Shown: positions 55,710 through 64,000 of the stretch, piece by piece
Layout: each line of letters begins with the position of its first letter
Position numbering within the stretch: the stretch's first letter is position 1
Notes under the pieces: model-generated
The model's database searches: none
Told to the model about the DNA's origin: nothing
What the model saw: the letters and a program-made list of their open reading frames with translations, nothing else
Program-made: the position numbers and the translations under genes
Source: Acinetobacter sp. CS-2
GTDB taxonomy: Bacteria; Pseudomonadota; Gammaproteobacteria; Pseudomonadales; Moraxellaceae
Length of the DNA stretch: 64,000 nucleotides
Direction of reading: 5' to 3'
Assembly: GCF_016599715.1 (NCBI RefSeq)
Contig: NZ_CP067019.1
Span: 62,001-126,000, forward strand

Positions 55710-55946
55710 CTACGGTTTCTGTTTTGCCTTTTGACGTAATACGTACAAATATAAGCTTTCTACTTTTTCACGTGCCCATGGTGTGGTACGCAAGAATCGC
55801 AATGATGATTTAACACTTGGGTCTATGCAAAAACATCTAATTTCAATTTTACGACTTAAACCTTCAAAGCCACCGTAGTAATCCAATAATTCATCCAAAA
55901 TGTCAGCAAGTTTTTTGCCGTGTAAAGGGTCATTGGAGGTATTCAT
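55710..55946 (-). CDS. VF530-family DNA-binding protein
   Basis: 78-aa protein with the conserved VF530 pattern: NDPLHGKKLADILDELLDYY, then EIRCFCIDPSVKSSLRFLR and TTPWAREKVESLYLY. The fold is a SAP/helix-extended-helix-like DNA-binding domain; the cellular role is unknown. It is the first complete gene of the presumed island and stands alone. Confidence 0.85.
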   Translation of the reverse strand: MNTSNDPLHGKKLADILDELLDYYGGFEGLSRKIEIRCFCIDPSVKSSLRFLRTTPWAREKVESLYLYVLRQKAKQKP

Positions 55947-56147
55947 AATAGATCAATAGTATTTTGGGTGGCCATTATTATAACCTGGGCTAGTTGGAAA
56001 ACTAGAGAGTTGGAATGTAGGTAATGATGGACTGAATAGCCACCAAAATTCTGGAGCACGCCTAGCCATCGGGTGATGTATCATATATATGACTTTGTAA
56101 TCCCATTTGCTGTGTAGGAAATTTTTTCTTAATGGGTCACCTTTTTA

Positions 56148-56309
56148 TGGAAGTAGGTAAGAGAAAAGCTCTAAACCTTTACGGATCGCTTCAGCACTGT
56201 ACTTAAAGGCAATTAATGGTTGACCTGTGATTACTGTTGAGGCGACCAGTGTACCCTAAAGCCAATATTCACCCCATCCATTGTAGTAAACATTAAGTTT
56301 TTTGAGCAT
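56148..56309 (-). pseudogene. hipA-like toxin gene, broken N-terminal remnant
   Basis: Starting at the ATG complementary to 56307-56309, 5 bp after the HTH gene, the frame reads MLKKLNVYYNGWGEYWL, then a TAG at 56256-56258, then GTLVASTVITGQPLIAF and KYSAEAIRKGLELFSYLLP before a TAA at 56145-56147. This is the N-terminal HipA domain (GTL..., FxYxxxxxxxGLxLSxxLP). Nothing resembling the kinase domain follows, so the toxin is lost while its HTH partner remains. Confidence 0.75.
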
Positions 56310-56313
56310 GGGT

Positions 56314-56616
56314 TTATTTTCTTTTGATACGTTGGCGAGCCGTATTGCTCTCATAGCGAAGAATGTCATCTACACTGTTTAAATGAGGTTTGAAGAGTTC
56401 CTCTAATTCTTTTAATCGGCCTAGTACCATGGCAACGCGTACTAAATTTTCAAATGAAACATTTCGACCTGCTTCCAGATTGGATACTGTATTCACACCA
56501 ATACCAGCACGTGCAGCAACATCTGCCTGAGTCATTTCCAGATAAAGCCGTTCTTTACGAAGCCTCTCACATAATAATGCAACAACTTCTTCAGGTTTTC
56601 TGAATCTTAAATCCAT
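56314..56616 (-). CDS. XRE-family HTH regulator (HipB-like), orphaned antitoxin
   Basis: 100-aa protein. The Cro/C1 HTH spans residues about 18-70 (RLRKERLYLEMTQADVAARA, GIGVNTVSNLEAGRNVSFENL). It lies immediately upstream of a broken hipA remnant, the usual hipB-hipA order. It is transcribed divergently from an ATPase gene across about 200 bp containing a cluster of ATTAGAT half-sites, so it probably controls both directions. The intact reading frame suggests it is still selected as a regulator. Confidence 0.85.
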   Translation of the reverse strand: MDLRFRKPEEVVALLCERLRKERLYLEMTQADVAARAGIGVNTVSNLEAGRNVSFENLVRVAMVLGRLKELEELFKPHLNSVDDILRYESNTARQRIKRK

Positions 56617-56713
56617 AATATTAGGTCTTATGTTTAGATATAGCTATTAAGCCACAAAATAATGGAGTTATAAAATGTGTCGGTTGATCGATGAAAAGGT
56701 GCTTTATTGGCCT

Positions 56714-56784
56714 GATTAGATCCTATTAGATTAAAAAGATCTAATTAGATATTTACAATCTAATGGAGTCTAATACAATCTATG
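56714..56784. promoter_or_regulatory. operator cluster of ATTAGAT / ATCTAAT half-sites
   Basis: Within about 70 bp there are ATTAGAT at 56715 and 56725, the palindrome ATCTAATTAGAT at 56739-56750, ATCTAAT at 56758, GTCTAAT at 56768 and ATCTATG at 56778. The copies can pair as several inverted repeats. The cluster lies between the divergent HTH gene and the ATPase gene and ends about 30 bp before the ATPase start. It is most simply read as multiple operators for the HipB-like protein. Confidence 0.65.
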
Positions 56785-56815
56785 GTAATAAATAAATCAT
56801 TGCCGAGTAATTAAA

Positions 56816-57907
56816 ATGATGACCATCTCCAATGACCCTTGGCACTTTCCACGTACCGAATTGGCGAAACAAATTTTAGGCATGTTTGAGACTGGACTAG
56901 CTAGTTCTCTGACTTTTTTTGCCCCACGCCGGATGGGAAAAACTGAATTTTTACGAAAAGATATTACGCCCCTAGCAGAACAGCTTGGATGGCGCGTTTT
57001 TTATTTCAGTTTTTTAGATGCAGGCCTGCATAGTGAAGGGCAGTTTGTAAAAGCTCTTGATGAGTTTTCAAAACAAAATGGCTTAATGGGGAAAGCCACA
57101 GATTGGATTAAAAATATTGGTTCTTTAAGTACAGAGGTGGCAGGGGTAAAAGCTGAAGTGACACTTCTACAAGGACAAGTGAATTCCAGTATTTTGTCTA
57201 GCATTACTAAACTGGCTCAGCAGGGGAAACCTATTTTACTGTTACTTGATGAGATTCAGGCTTTAGCTAGTTCAAAATATAAAACCACGATTGCCAGTTT
57301 ACGTACCGCTTTAGATATGCATAAAGAAACAATAAAGGTGATTTTTACTGGTTCAAGTCGAGAAGGCCTGAGACAAATGTTTTCTGTGAGTAGTGCTCCA
57401 TTTTTTCATTATGGACAGAATTTACCTTTTCCAAATCTAACAAAAGCATTTACAGATCATCTGGCAGATGTATTTAATCAGACAACAGGACGTAGTTTGA
57501 ATAAAGAAATTTTATGGCACGCTTTTTTAGATATGAAGCAAAGTCCTCAACTAGCAAGATCATTAGTGGAGCGTTTAGCCTTAAACCCAATGCTGGCTAT
57601 AGATTTTGCCAAGGAACAGCTTATAGCCGATACAATGGGGCATCGTGACTTTTCGGGATTATGGGGAGAGTTTAAGTTATTAGAACAGCTAATTTTAAAA
57701 GCCATAGCGGAATCGCAAGTTGAACTTTATAGTAGCCAATTTAGACAACATCTGGCTGATTCCATTGGTGTAGATAACATTGCGGTATCAAGTATTCAAT
57801 CGGCCCTACGTTCTTTATCAAAAAAACAAATTATTTTTAAACCAGAAAATGGTACTTATGAAATCGAGGATGCTCTTTTTAAAGAATGGATTATGGATGA
57901 AGCATAA
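56816..57907 (+). CDS. AAA-type ATPase of unknown function
   Basis: 363-aa soluble ATPase. It starts with NDPWHFPRTELAKQILGMFE; Walker A is FFAPRRMGKTEFLRK near residue 45 (APRRMGKTEF form), Walker B is ILLLLDEIQAL near 147, and IKVIFTGSSREGLRQMF is a sensor-like segment near 180. The C-terminal third looks like a winged helix (ALRSLSKKQIIFKPENGTYEIEDALF). This architecture resembles the archaeal-type ATPase/STAND-like group found in defence and toxin-antitoxin contexts, but no specific function can be assigned. A second Met codon follows the first at 56816-56821. It is divergent from the HTH gene. Confidence 0.75.
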   Translation: MMTISNDPWHFPRTELAKQILGMFETGLASSLTFFAPRRMGKTEFLRKDITPLAEQLGWRVFYFSFLDAGLHSEGQFVKALDEFSKQNGLMGKATDWIKNIGSLSTEVAGVKAEVTLLQGQVNSSILSSITKLAQQGKPILLLLDEIQALASSKYKTTIASLRTALDMHKETIKVIFTGSSREGLRQMFSVSSAPFFHYGQNLPFPNLTKAFTDHLADVFNQTTGRSLNKEILWHAFLDMKQSPQLARSLVERLALNPMLAIDFAKEQLIADTMGHRDFSGLWGEFKLLEQLILKAIAESQVELYSSQFRQHLADSIGVDNIAVSSIQSALRSLSKKQIIFKPENGTYEIEDALFKEWIMDEA

Positions 57908-58074
57908 TTTTGAAAACTCACTTGGATAAAAATAATACTTTACTACTATAATAAGTATATAATAGGCAAAACTGCCTGTACTTTACTATTTAAATAGAAT
58001 TATGAATGATTTTTGATCTTTCCAAATATTTCTGAATAATCAATCGATCGATTGTGCCACTATTGAAGTAATAG

Positions 58075-58245
58075 GTGAAAAAGCTAAAGGTTGGAAAGCT
58101 AGCTGCGGAACATATTATTCAATGGATTACGCAATTGAACATAACCAAGATGAAATCTATCGGGATAGATGATGAAATTCTAGAAAATTGTGCATATCGC
58201 ATTGAAGATATTTGCGCACAATTAAAGGAGATTTGTTATGGATAA
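58075..58245 (+). pseudogene. short C-terminal remnant coupled to the next HTH gene
   Basis: A frame opening at GTG 58075, right after a TAG, encodes about 56 residues (KLAAEHIIQWITQLNITKMK, then DDEILENCAYRIEDICAQLKEICYG). Its stop overlaps the downstream HTH start by 8 bp (ATGGATAA), the spacing of a co-translated pair. This suggests the C-terminus of a lost partner, perhaps a toxin, upstream of its antitoxin. I do not recognise the family. The stretch 57908-58074 shows nothing else. Confidence 0.4.
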
Positions 58246-58516
58246 ACGTTTTATTCCACTCTCTCAAATAGAGCAAATTAAAAAAAGACAATATGTCTTA
58301 GAACAGATTCAACTGAATCCCGATTGGCCGATACATGTCATTGCAAAATTCATTAGAATAGAGCTGCATCTGACATTACATGAAATGTCCAAGATCACTA
58401 AAATTTCGCTTCAAACTTTACAGAAACTAGAGCGATCAGATGCAAATCCAACTCTAGAAACAATGCTAAAATTTTTAACCCCATTTGGTTTAAAATTAAC
58501 GGTCGTGAAGAAATGA
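58238..58516 (+). CDS. XRE-family HTH protein
   Basis: 92-aa protein. The N-terminal 35 residues are helical (SQIEQIKKRQYVLEQIQLNP); the Cro/C1 HTH spans about 40-90 (LTLHEMSKITKISLQTLQKL, ERSDANPTLETMLKFLTPFG, LKLTVVKK). This layout is typical of antitoxins of the HipB/HigA kind. AAAGGAG gives a strong ribosome site at -8. The upstream gene seems to be only a remnant. The 185-bp gap after it contains a TATAAT box at 58666-58671 that may serve the helicase gene. Confidence 0.8.
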   Translation: MDKRFIPLSQIEQIKKRQYVLEQIQLNPDWPIHVIAKFIRIELHLTLHEMSKITKISLQTLQKLERSDANPTLETMLKFLTPFGLKLTVVKK

Positions 58517-58700
58517 TCACTTCTATCAGGATATTTTCGACCTCAATGATCTGTTTAACTTCTCGGATTTGATTGTCTTTACTCACAATATTCCTATTGA
58601 GTGAGTCGAATCTGTGCTCGGGTTGAGCAGTTCGGCTACTGTTCTGAAATGACAGCTTTGTCCGTTATAATTGTATAAACATTTTTAGTGTCTGGTAATT

Positions 58701-61700
58701 ATGTCCTCATTGATCAATTTTCTATCTCGCTTTAGTACAGCAACTCTTCAGCGCAGTCTTAGCTATGCTAAACGCATTGATAGGGAAACGATTGAGTTCT
58801 TTGAGGAAAAAGACGGGGTTACGATGTATGCCCAAATTGAAGGGACAGATTATTACGATACTGCAATTACCTATAATCCCCAAAAAGACCGTTTAATCGA
58901 TGACGACTGCACTTGTCCGGTTGGATATAACTGTAAACATGCTGCTGCTTTAGCGCGGTTATTCTTTCAGGAATATCGCCAGGAATTTCAGCAGCGTTAT
59001 GCTGACTCTCAATCCCCGCAGGGAATCGCAAAACGCCTACGGGGGGATGATCAGGCACAGCGCTGGCTGAATGATTTTAAACGGTATTTACAACAGACTG
59101 AACCAGAGCAATCTGTCAAAACAAACAATTATTTAATTTACCTGTTAGATCAGTCTGTCAGCTTAAAGAAATTGACAGTTGATGTTCAGAAGGCCAGACG
59201 CAATAAAAACGGCTCAATTGCGGGGGAAAGTTATTATACCCAATATGAAAATATCACCAGAAAGCATCTGACTTTACCTGAACAAAAACGACAATTATTT
59301 AACCAGATTTATTATTATGCCAAAATAAACAGTGACGAACGTTTTTATCAAAGCAATCTTGATATCTCCGGAATTTTATTGGAGCATTTCAAATCTTTTA
59401 TTCAAAGTGGCGATGTGTACTGGCAAAAAAAGAGCCATACTGCACTTCAATGGTCAGAACAAGGCTATCACATCGAACTGATCTGGCAACAAGGTGTAAA
59501 CAAACAGACAGAGCATTTAAATATTGAATTGGTCAATGGTGATATTCGACTCGATTTAAAATCAAATCCACATATCCAAATTCTCGCTAGCCAGCCACCG
59601 TGTTATGTGGATATTCAACAGAACACGGTGGGCCAGTTATATGGTGAATATACGGCAAATCTTCTGTACCATTTTTTACAGATGCCTGATCTTCCATCTA
59701 TGCTCTTGCCAGAGTTTGAGAAACTGACTCATCAATATTCAGACGTGAAAAATCTGCCTCAGCCCGAGTCTATTCAGCATATTGATGTCCTTGAGGGTAG
59801 TCCCCAGCCAATTTTACGCTTCGGTGTTTTAGATAAATTTGATTGGAAATGGGAAGAGTCTGTTTGTGCTGAAATTGAATTCTCCTATGCAGGCGGGCGA
59901 ATTAAAGCAGGTACATCAGGTGACAGTTTCATTGGTGAGCAGCATGACAAAATGGTGCGACAGCTTCGGGACTTAGTTCAGGAACAACAGTCAATCCAGC
60001 GTTTACAGCTATTGGTCGAATCACTGAAGTGGGTGAAAGATCTTAGTTATGACCAGCAATTAAAACTGGATAAACAACGTCTCGATTCTATGGTTTTTGC
60101 TTTCTATGGAGACTGGATCAAACAGCTGATGCCCATCAATCAAATTGAGTTGATGGGCTGGCAGATAGAGCATCTGGAAAACAGCCCCTTTAACCTGCAA
60201 TATGTTGAAAATTTAAATATTTCTATCACTGAATCTGAAGGCCAGCAGGACTGGTTCAATATCGGGGCGACGGTTCAAGACAGTGCAGGCAATTCTTATA
60301 ATTTACTTGATGCGCTCGTAGCTTTGGTGCGAGTAAATCCTGATTTACTTGATCCGCGGACTTTTATTCATCTGCATGACAGTCAAATTTTCACCGTGAA
60401 AACTGCAGTTGATCAACCTGATTTGGCGCTATCCGCCAGGGATATTAAGCCGGTATTATTGCATCTGCAGAGCATTTTACAGCAAGAAGAGCGCAGTATT
60501 GATCGCTATGATGCGAGTCAATTATTAGAATTGCAGCATAATCTTGGGATGACATGGCAGGTCAGTGATCGCCTGCAGAAATTTGTACATAAATTCAAAC
60601 AAGGCTATCAGCAACAACTGCCGACACCACAAGGTTTTCAGGGGGAGTTGCGTCTATACCAGCAGCAGGGCTTAGGCTGGTTACAGTTTTTAAGGGAAAC
60701 CCAGCATGGCGGGATTCTGGCAGATGATATGGGCTTGGGGAAAACAGCACAAACTTTAGCCCATTTACTCATGGAAAAGCAGGCTGGATATTTGCAGGAT
60801 AGTCCCGCCTTAATTGTTGCACCCACATCGCTGATGCATAACTGGTTCAAAGAAGCGGAGAAATTTACCCCAGAGCTCAAGGTATTGCTGCTACAGGGGC
60901 CCGATCGCCATCAGTATTTTGAGCAGATTCCGCACTATGATATTGTGTTAACCACCTATCCGCTTCTGGCGAGAGATGAAGAGCAACTAAAGCAATATGA
61001 ATATCATCAACTCATTTTGGATGAGGCGCAGAATATCAAAAATCCGCGCGCCAAAGCTGCACAGGTAGTACGGCAATTAACAGCGCGACATCGTCTATGT
61101 CTAACCGGTACACCTATGGAAAATCATTTGGGTGAGCTGTGGGCACTATTTTATTTCCTGATGCCAGGATTTTTATATTCACAAGAAATTTTTAATAAAA
61201 AGTACCGTCATCCGATTGAAAAGCGCGGTGATGAGCAGTTAAGACAAAAGTTGGTCAACCGGATTAAGCCCTTCATTTTACGTCGCTTGAAAACTGACGT
61301 AGCCAAAGAGTTGCCAGAAAAAACCACGATTGAAGTCAATATTGATATGAATGACCAGCAATCCAAGTTATATGAGGCTGTTCGTGCCACGATGCAGGCA
61401 AGCATTCAGAAAATTGTGGCAGAAAAAGGCTTTAAACGTAGTCAAATTCAAATTTTAGATGCCTTACTGAAGCTACGTCAGGTGTGCTGCCATCCTAGCT
61501 TACTAAAGCTGGATTCAGTGAAAATTGGGCAGGCGCATTCTGCCAAACTTGAACAGTTGATGGATATGGTCGTTCCAATGGTGGAAGAGGGGCGAAAAAT
61601 TCTTATCTTCTCTCAGTTTACCTCAATGTTGGAACTGATTGAACAACAGTTCCATCACGCAGAAATTGGCTATGTGAAGCTGACTGGAAAGACCAAAAAG

Positions 61701-62048
61701 CGAGATGAAGTCATTACAGCGTTTCAGTCTGGACAAGTGCCGGTATTTTTAATCAGTCTGAAAGCAGGAGGGGTCGGTTTGAATCTAACTGCCGCAGATA
61801 CGGTCATTCACTATGATCCATGGTGGAACCCTGCTGCTGAAGATCAAGCTTCAGATCGTGCATGGCGGATTGGACAGGACAAGCCGGTATTTGTCTATAA
61901 GCTGATTACTAATAAAAGCATAGAAGAAAAAATTCTTGCCTTACAGCAAAATAAAGCAGAACTGGCACACTCTATTCTAAGTACCGATCATGAGGGCGAA
62001 GCGAAACTGACGGAAAATGACGTGATGAACTTGTTTGAGAAATTTTAG
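58701..62048 (+). CDS. SWIM zinc-finger SNF2-family helicase
   Basis: 1115-aa protein. An N-terminal SWIM zinc finger (CTCPVGYNCKHAAAL, residues about 70-84) precedes a long middle region and a C-terminal SNF2 ATPase: motif I ADDMGLGKTAQTL near 675, motif II LILDEAQNIKN near 775, motif III LTGTPMENHLGEL, motif V GGVGLNLTAAD and motif VI DQASDRAWRIGQ near 1050. Such RapA/HepA-related proteins remodel protein-DNA complexes using ATP; the specific role is unknown. It is transcribed alone, convergent with hipBA. In the island it may be a defence or housekeeping helicase; the sequence does not decide. Confidence 0.9.
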   Translation: MSSLINFLSRFSTATLQRSLSYAKRIDRETIEFFEEKDGVTMYAQIEGTDYYDTAITYNPQKDRLIDDDCTCPVGYNCKHAAALARLFFQEYRQEFQQRYADSQSPQGIAKRLRGDDQAQRWLNDFKRYLQQTEPEQSVKTNNYLIYLLDQSVSLKKLTVDVQKARRNKNGSIAGESYYTQYENITRKHLTLPEQKRQLFNQIYYYAKINSDERFYQSNLDISGILLEHFKSFIQSGDVYWQKKSHTALQWSEQGYHIELIWQQGVNKQTEHLNIELVNGDIRLDLKSNPHIQILASQPPCYVDIQQNTVGQLYGEYTANLLYHFLQMPDLPSMLLPEFEKLTHQYSDVKNLPQPESIQHIDVLEGSPQPILRFGVLDKFDWKWEESVCAEIEFSYAGGRIKAGTSGDSFIGEQHDKMVRQLRDLVQEQQSIQRLQLLVESLKWVKDLSYDQQLKLDKQRLDSMVFAFYGDWIKQLMPINQIELMGWQIEHLENSPFNLQYVENLNISITESEGQQDWFNIGATVQDSAGNSYNLLDALVALVRVNPDLLDPRTFIHLHDSQIFTVKTAVDQPDLALSARDIKPVLLHLQSILQQEERSIDRYDASQLLELQHNLGMTWQVSDRLQKFVHKFKQGYQQQLPTPQGFQGELRLYQQQGLGWLQFLRETQHGGILADDMGLGKTAQTLAHLLMEKQAGYLQDSPALIVAPTSLMHNWFKEAEKFTPELKVLLLQGPDRHQYFEQIPHYDIVLTTYPLLARDEEQLKQYEYHQLILDEAQNIKNPRAKAAQVVRQLTARHRLCLTGTPMENHLGELWALFYFLMPGFLYSQEIFNKKYRHPIEKRGDEQLRQKLVNRIKPFILRRLKTDVAKELPEKTTIEVNIDMNDQQSKLYEAVRATMQASIQKIVAEKGFKRSQIQILDALLKLRQVCCHPSLLKLDSVKIGQAHSAKLEQLMDMVVPMVEEGRKILIFSQFTSMLELIEQQFHHAEIGYVKLTGKTKKRDEVITAFQSGQVPVFLISLKAGGVGLNLTAADTVIHYDPWWNPAAEDQASDRAWRIGQDKPVFVYKLITNKSIEEKILALQQNKAELAHSILSTDHEGEAKLTENDVMNLFEKF

Positions 62049-62065
62049 TTTGGTTTCAGATTACC

Positions 62066-63355
62066 CTAATCATCTGTAAGTATCTGAAAGTCTGGATGCA
62101 ATTTTTTCCAATGTTCTCTTAATTTTTCTTTATGAGCAGAAATCATAGGTAAGTCTAGTAATAGCACTGGCCATACTGACCGTGCTTTGTCCATGATCGC
62201 GTGAAGTTGTTTTTCAATAACACGCCATGGAACACCGACTTTTTCAGCCCATTGTTCAAAGTGTTTCATCTCAGCTAAATACCAATCTTTATTTTTAGCA
62301 AGATTCAATGCGAAATGACGCTCATTTTCAATATATACACTAGTCATCAATATATCGTATGCGGGAGATAATCTTGGTGTTCTTTTGTCCTGATAAATCA
62401 TACTCCAGTTTTTTAAGTGTGCATCTCCATTGGCGAGCAAAATATTGACAAGTAAGCGGCTGGCAAATTGCTGAATATCAAGAATTTTGTTATCTGAAAA
62501 TTGATAAATGATCTTTCCTATCTGCTCATAATTTGTGGTGCTGTATTTCTGCTGTGGATATGCACCGAAGATCTGAGCAAAGTCTTCGATGTGAATAAGC
62601 TCTGTAGTATCAGCAGTACTCTGTCTATCAAATCTTTTGATTGCGAAAGCATATTGCTCTTGGGGTAAATTTAATGGTGGAAGGTCTTGTAAAAGGGCCA
62701 TATCCACCAAGCGAATCTCAGGGACATCTATTCCGACCGTTTTGGCAAGGGTCATCATAGAATATTCATTTAGCGGAACAAAAGCATGTCTGGAAGAAGG
62801 AGTTTTGATAATCCAGTCCCCGAGTAGAGTCGTTTCCGTTGCCTGTGCTAGTGTAAAACGCCCATCTTTGGCTTTCATGGAAAACTTCATTTGGACGCCG
62901 GCCAAGGAAAACTTATTATCTGTTCGAATCTCTTGCTTTAAAATTTGATCTGGATTCGAGATCTGCAGTTTGAATTTTATTTCATCTGGAATTTCTTCTG
63001 GATCTAATGGAGTCGCAATGAGTGCTCCAGGTAAATCATGACCTAAAGCTGCCAATAACTGAAATTCATTGTCTATATGTACTTTGAGGCTTTGTGCAAT
63101 CAGTTCACGTAATGCACCTTCTGGTAGCAAGTTTGATAGCAAGGGGTGTAAGCGCTGATGTGTAACATAGGTCTTTTCTAAAATTTTATCCGCTTGAGGA
63201 TACAAGGGGGAAGTCAGCAGGCTCAAGGTCGGACGTTGCTGATCAAAGCGGAAAGAATCTGTAAAAACCAGAATATTTTTTCCGCTCTGAAATCCTGCCA
63301 AGTATCCAACGATACCGTGATGTAATGTTAATTTCAGGACGGCAACAGTATTCAT
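62066..63355 (-). CDS. hipA: HipA-family serine/threonine kinase toxin
   Basis: 429-aa protein. I use the ATG at 63355, which overlaps the hipB stop (ATGA); an upstream in-frame start lies inside hipB. It has the N-terminal HipA domain (VAVLKLTLHHGIVGYLAGFQ, LLSNLLPEGALRELI), the ATP-loop region LAGVQMKFSM near residue 155, the catalytic NGDAHLKNWSMIY near 305 and the metal-binding PAYDILMT near 328. HipA kinases phosphorylate glutamyl-tRNA synthetase or related targets and halt growth. It appears intact, with its antitoxin upstream. Confidence 0.92.
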   Translation of the reverse strand: MNTVAVLKLTLHHGIVGYLAGFQSGKNILVFTDSFRFDQQRPTLSLLTSPLYPQADKILEKTYVTHQRLHPLLSNLLPEGALRELIAQSLKVHIDNEFQLLAALGHDLPGALIATPLDPEEIPDEIKFKLQISNPDQILKQEIRTDNKFSLAGVQMKFSMKAKDGRFTLAQATETTLLGDWIIKTPSSRHAFVPLNEYSMMTLAKTVGIDVPEIRLVDMALLQDLPPLNLPQEQYAFAIKRFDRQSTADTTELIHIEDFAQIFGAYPQQKYSTTNYEQIGKIIYQFSDNKILDIQQFASRLLVNILLANGDAHLKNWSMIYQDKRTPRLSPAYDILMTSVYIENERHFALNLAKNKDWYLAEMKHFEQWAEKVGVPWRVIEKQLHAIMDKARSVWPVLLLDLPMISAHKEKLREHWKKLHPDFQILTDD

Positions 63356-63660
63356 GGTTCCTCTCCTCCGAGAAGACCCTTCCATGGGTTAGTCATTAAG
63401 TCATCCTGATCTTCAATAGTGACTTTAATTTCATCATTCAATAATTGTCTGATCAAATGAACCTTATCATCAGGGATGAGCATCAGTTGAGCATTTAATC
63501 CTGCCGCTATAATTTCTAAGGTCTCTAATCGAGGGTTGCCCTGACTTTCCAGTTTTTGGTACTGCTGTCTTGAAATGCCTGTACGGGATTGCATATCAAC
63601 TTGCTTTAAGCCCAATTGGGTTCGTCTTTTTTTGATTTGCTGAAGTAAAGACTTATTCAT
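63352..63660 (-). CDS. hipB: HipB-like XRE antitoxin
   Basis: 102-aa protein. The HTH is at residues about 5-60 (IKKRRTQLGLKQVDMQSRTG, ISRQQYQKLESQGNPRLETL). The acidic C-terminal tail (IEDQDDLMTNPWKGLLGGEEP) may contact HipA. It is coupled to hipA by a 4-bp overlap. HipB dimers normally neutralise HipA and repress the operon. The 190-bp upstream region (63661-63850) contains AAGAAAC/GTTTCTT repeats near 63691-63713 that could be its operator. Confidence 0.88.
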   Translation of the reverse strand: MNKSLLQQIKKRRTQLGLKQVDMQSRTGISRQQYQKLESQGNPRLETLEIIAAGLNAQLMLIPDDKVHLIRQLLNDEIKVTIEDQDDLMTNPWKGLLGGEEP

Positions 63661-63850
63661 TGTAGATACATTTATTGCTTTTAGGTCCTATAAGAAACAT
63701 ATTAGTTTCTTTTTTTTTGAAAAGCAATTTATGAATTTATCATTTCGATCTGTAAAATAGCCCTACTTGTATGAGAAATGGGTGTTCAAGTTGTTGTTGA
63801 TTTTGCATTGTTGGATGTAAATACCAAATGATAAGAGCCTGTAAATAATT

Positions 63851-64000
63851 TCATTCATCATATTCTGAAAATATTTCTTCAATTTCATCCCACTGTGGCA
63901 ATTTAAACTTTTTTTTATTCACTTCGAATTGTAAACCCACGCCATCAAGCACACGTTCAAATATGTCAAATGAACCTGTAAAACGGCCATTCTCTATCTC
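63851..64000 (-). CDS. XRE/HTH-type regulator, C-terminal fragment at window edge
   Basis: The last 49 codons of a gene entering from the right edge. It reads EIENGRFTGSFDIFERVLDG, then VGLQFEVNKKKFKLPQWDE, then IEEIFSEYDE. The S/E-IENGRFTGSxxxxERVLxxxGL pattern is the end of a Cro/C1 HTH domain as seen in HipB/HigA-type antitoxins. The N-terminus and any partner lie outside the window. Confidence 0.65.
   Translation of the reverse strand, partial: EIENGRFTGSFDIFERVLDGVGLQFEVNKKKFKLPQWDEIEEIFSEYDE

Overview
The window is chromosomal DNA from an Acinetobacter-type gammaproteobacterium. This rests on the wza-wzb-wzc / gna ... galU-ugd-pgi-galE-pgm capsule (K) locus beside fkpA, on the ribB-ribH-nusB-thiL-pgpA and glmU-glmS housekeeping blocks, and on a 1101-bp insertion sequence whose length, 13-bp ends and 5-bp duplication match what I recall of ISAba11. 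The species cannot be fixed from sequence alone.

Layout. (1) 1-5.0 kb: housekeeping genes on the minus strand (tag fragment, small hypothetical, M23 lipoprotein, mutY, HIT protein, dienelactone hydrolase-like protein, two FKBP isomerases). (2) 5.2-37.7 kb: the capsule locus. The export genes wzc-wzb-wza read leftward and the sugar, glycosyltransferase and acyltransferase genes read rightward. It looks like two stacked assembly modules. Module 1 (9.3-22.5 kb) has gna-gne2, a Wzx flippase, three acyltransferases, three GT4 enzymes, a PglC-type initiating transferase and a three-gene diamino-sugar pathway. Module 2 (22.6-29.7 kb) is much more A+T-rich and has a second Wzx, GT2/GT4 enzymes, the only recognisable Wzy (EpsG-like) and a second PglC-type initiating transferase. 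galU-ugd-pgi-galE, a wzi-like porin gene and pgm close the locus.

(3) 37.8-48.4 kb: a Tn7-like transposon at the glmS attachment site. tnsA, B, C and D are full length; tnsE is cut in two by the ISAba11-like element. The tnsE end lies directly against the pgm promoter, with no transposon left end or cargo there. Between tnsA and glmS lie a DUF1778/GNAT toxin-antitoxin pair and a compact set of TnsB-type repeats: three dispersed sites in left-end orientation, a terminator hairpin, and three tightly spaced sites in right-end orientation stopping about 25 bp past the glmS stop codon. This looks like a roughly 0.5-kb mini-element nested at the same site.

(4) 48.4-55.1 kb: glmS, glmU, pgpA, thiL, nusB, ribH and ribB, all on the minus strand. 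(5) 55.4 kb to the end: probably a genomic island. It begins at a 3' fragment of a tRNA-Gly gene and carries a VF530-like protein, a broken hipBA pair, a regulator divergent from an AAA-type ATPase across a dense operator cluster, a toxin-like remnant with an HTH partner, a large SWIM/SNF2 helicase, an intact hipBA pair and the end of another HTH gene.

Together, the capsule genes make nucleotide sugars, assemble lipid-linked repeat units at the inner membrane, flip and polymerise them, and export them through Wza/Wzc. The transposon and island regions flank essential genes and are rich in toxin-antitoxin and regulatory modules.
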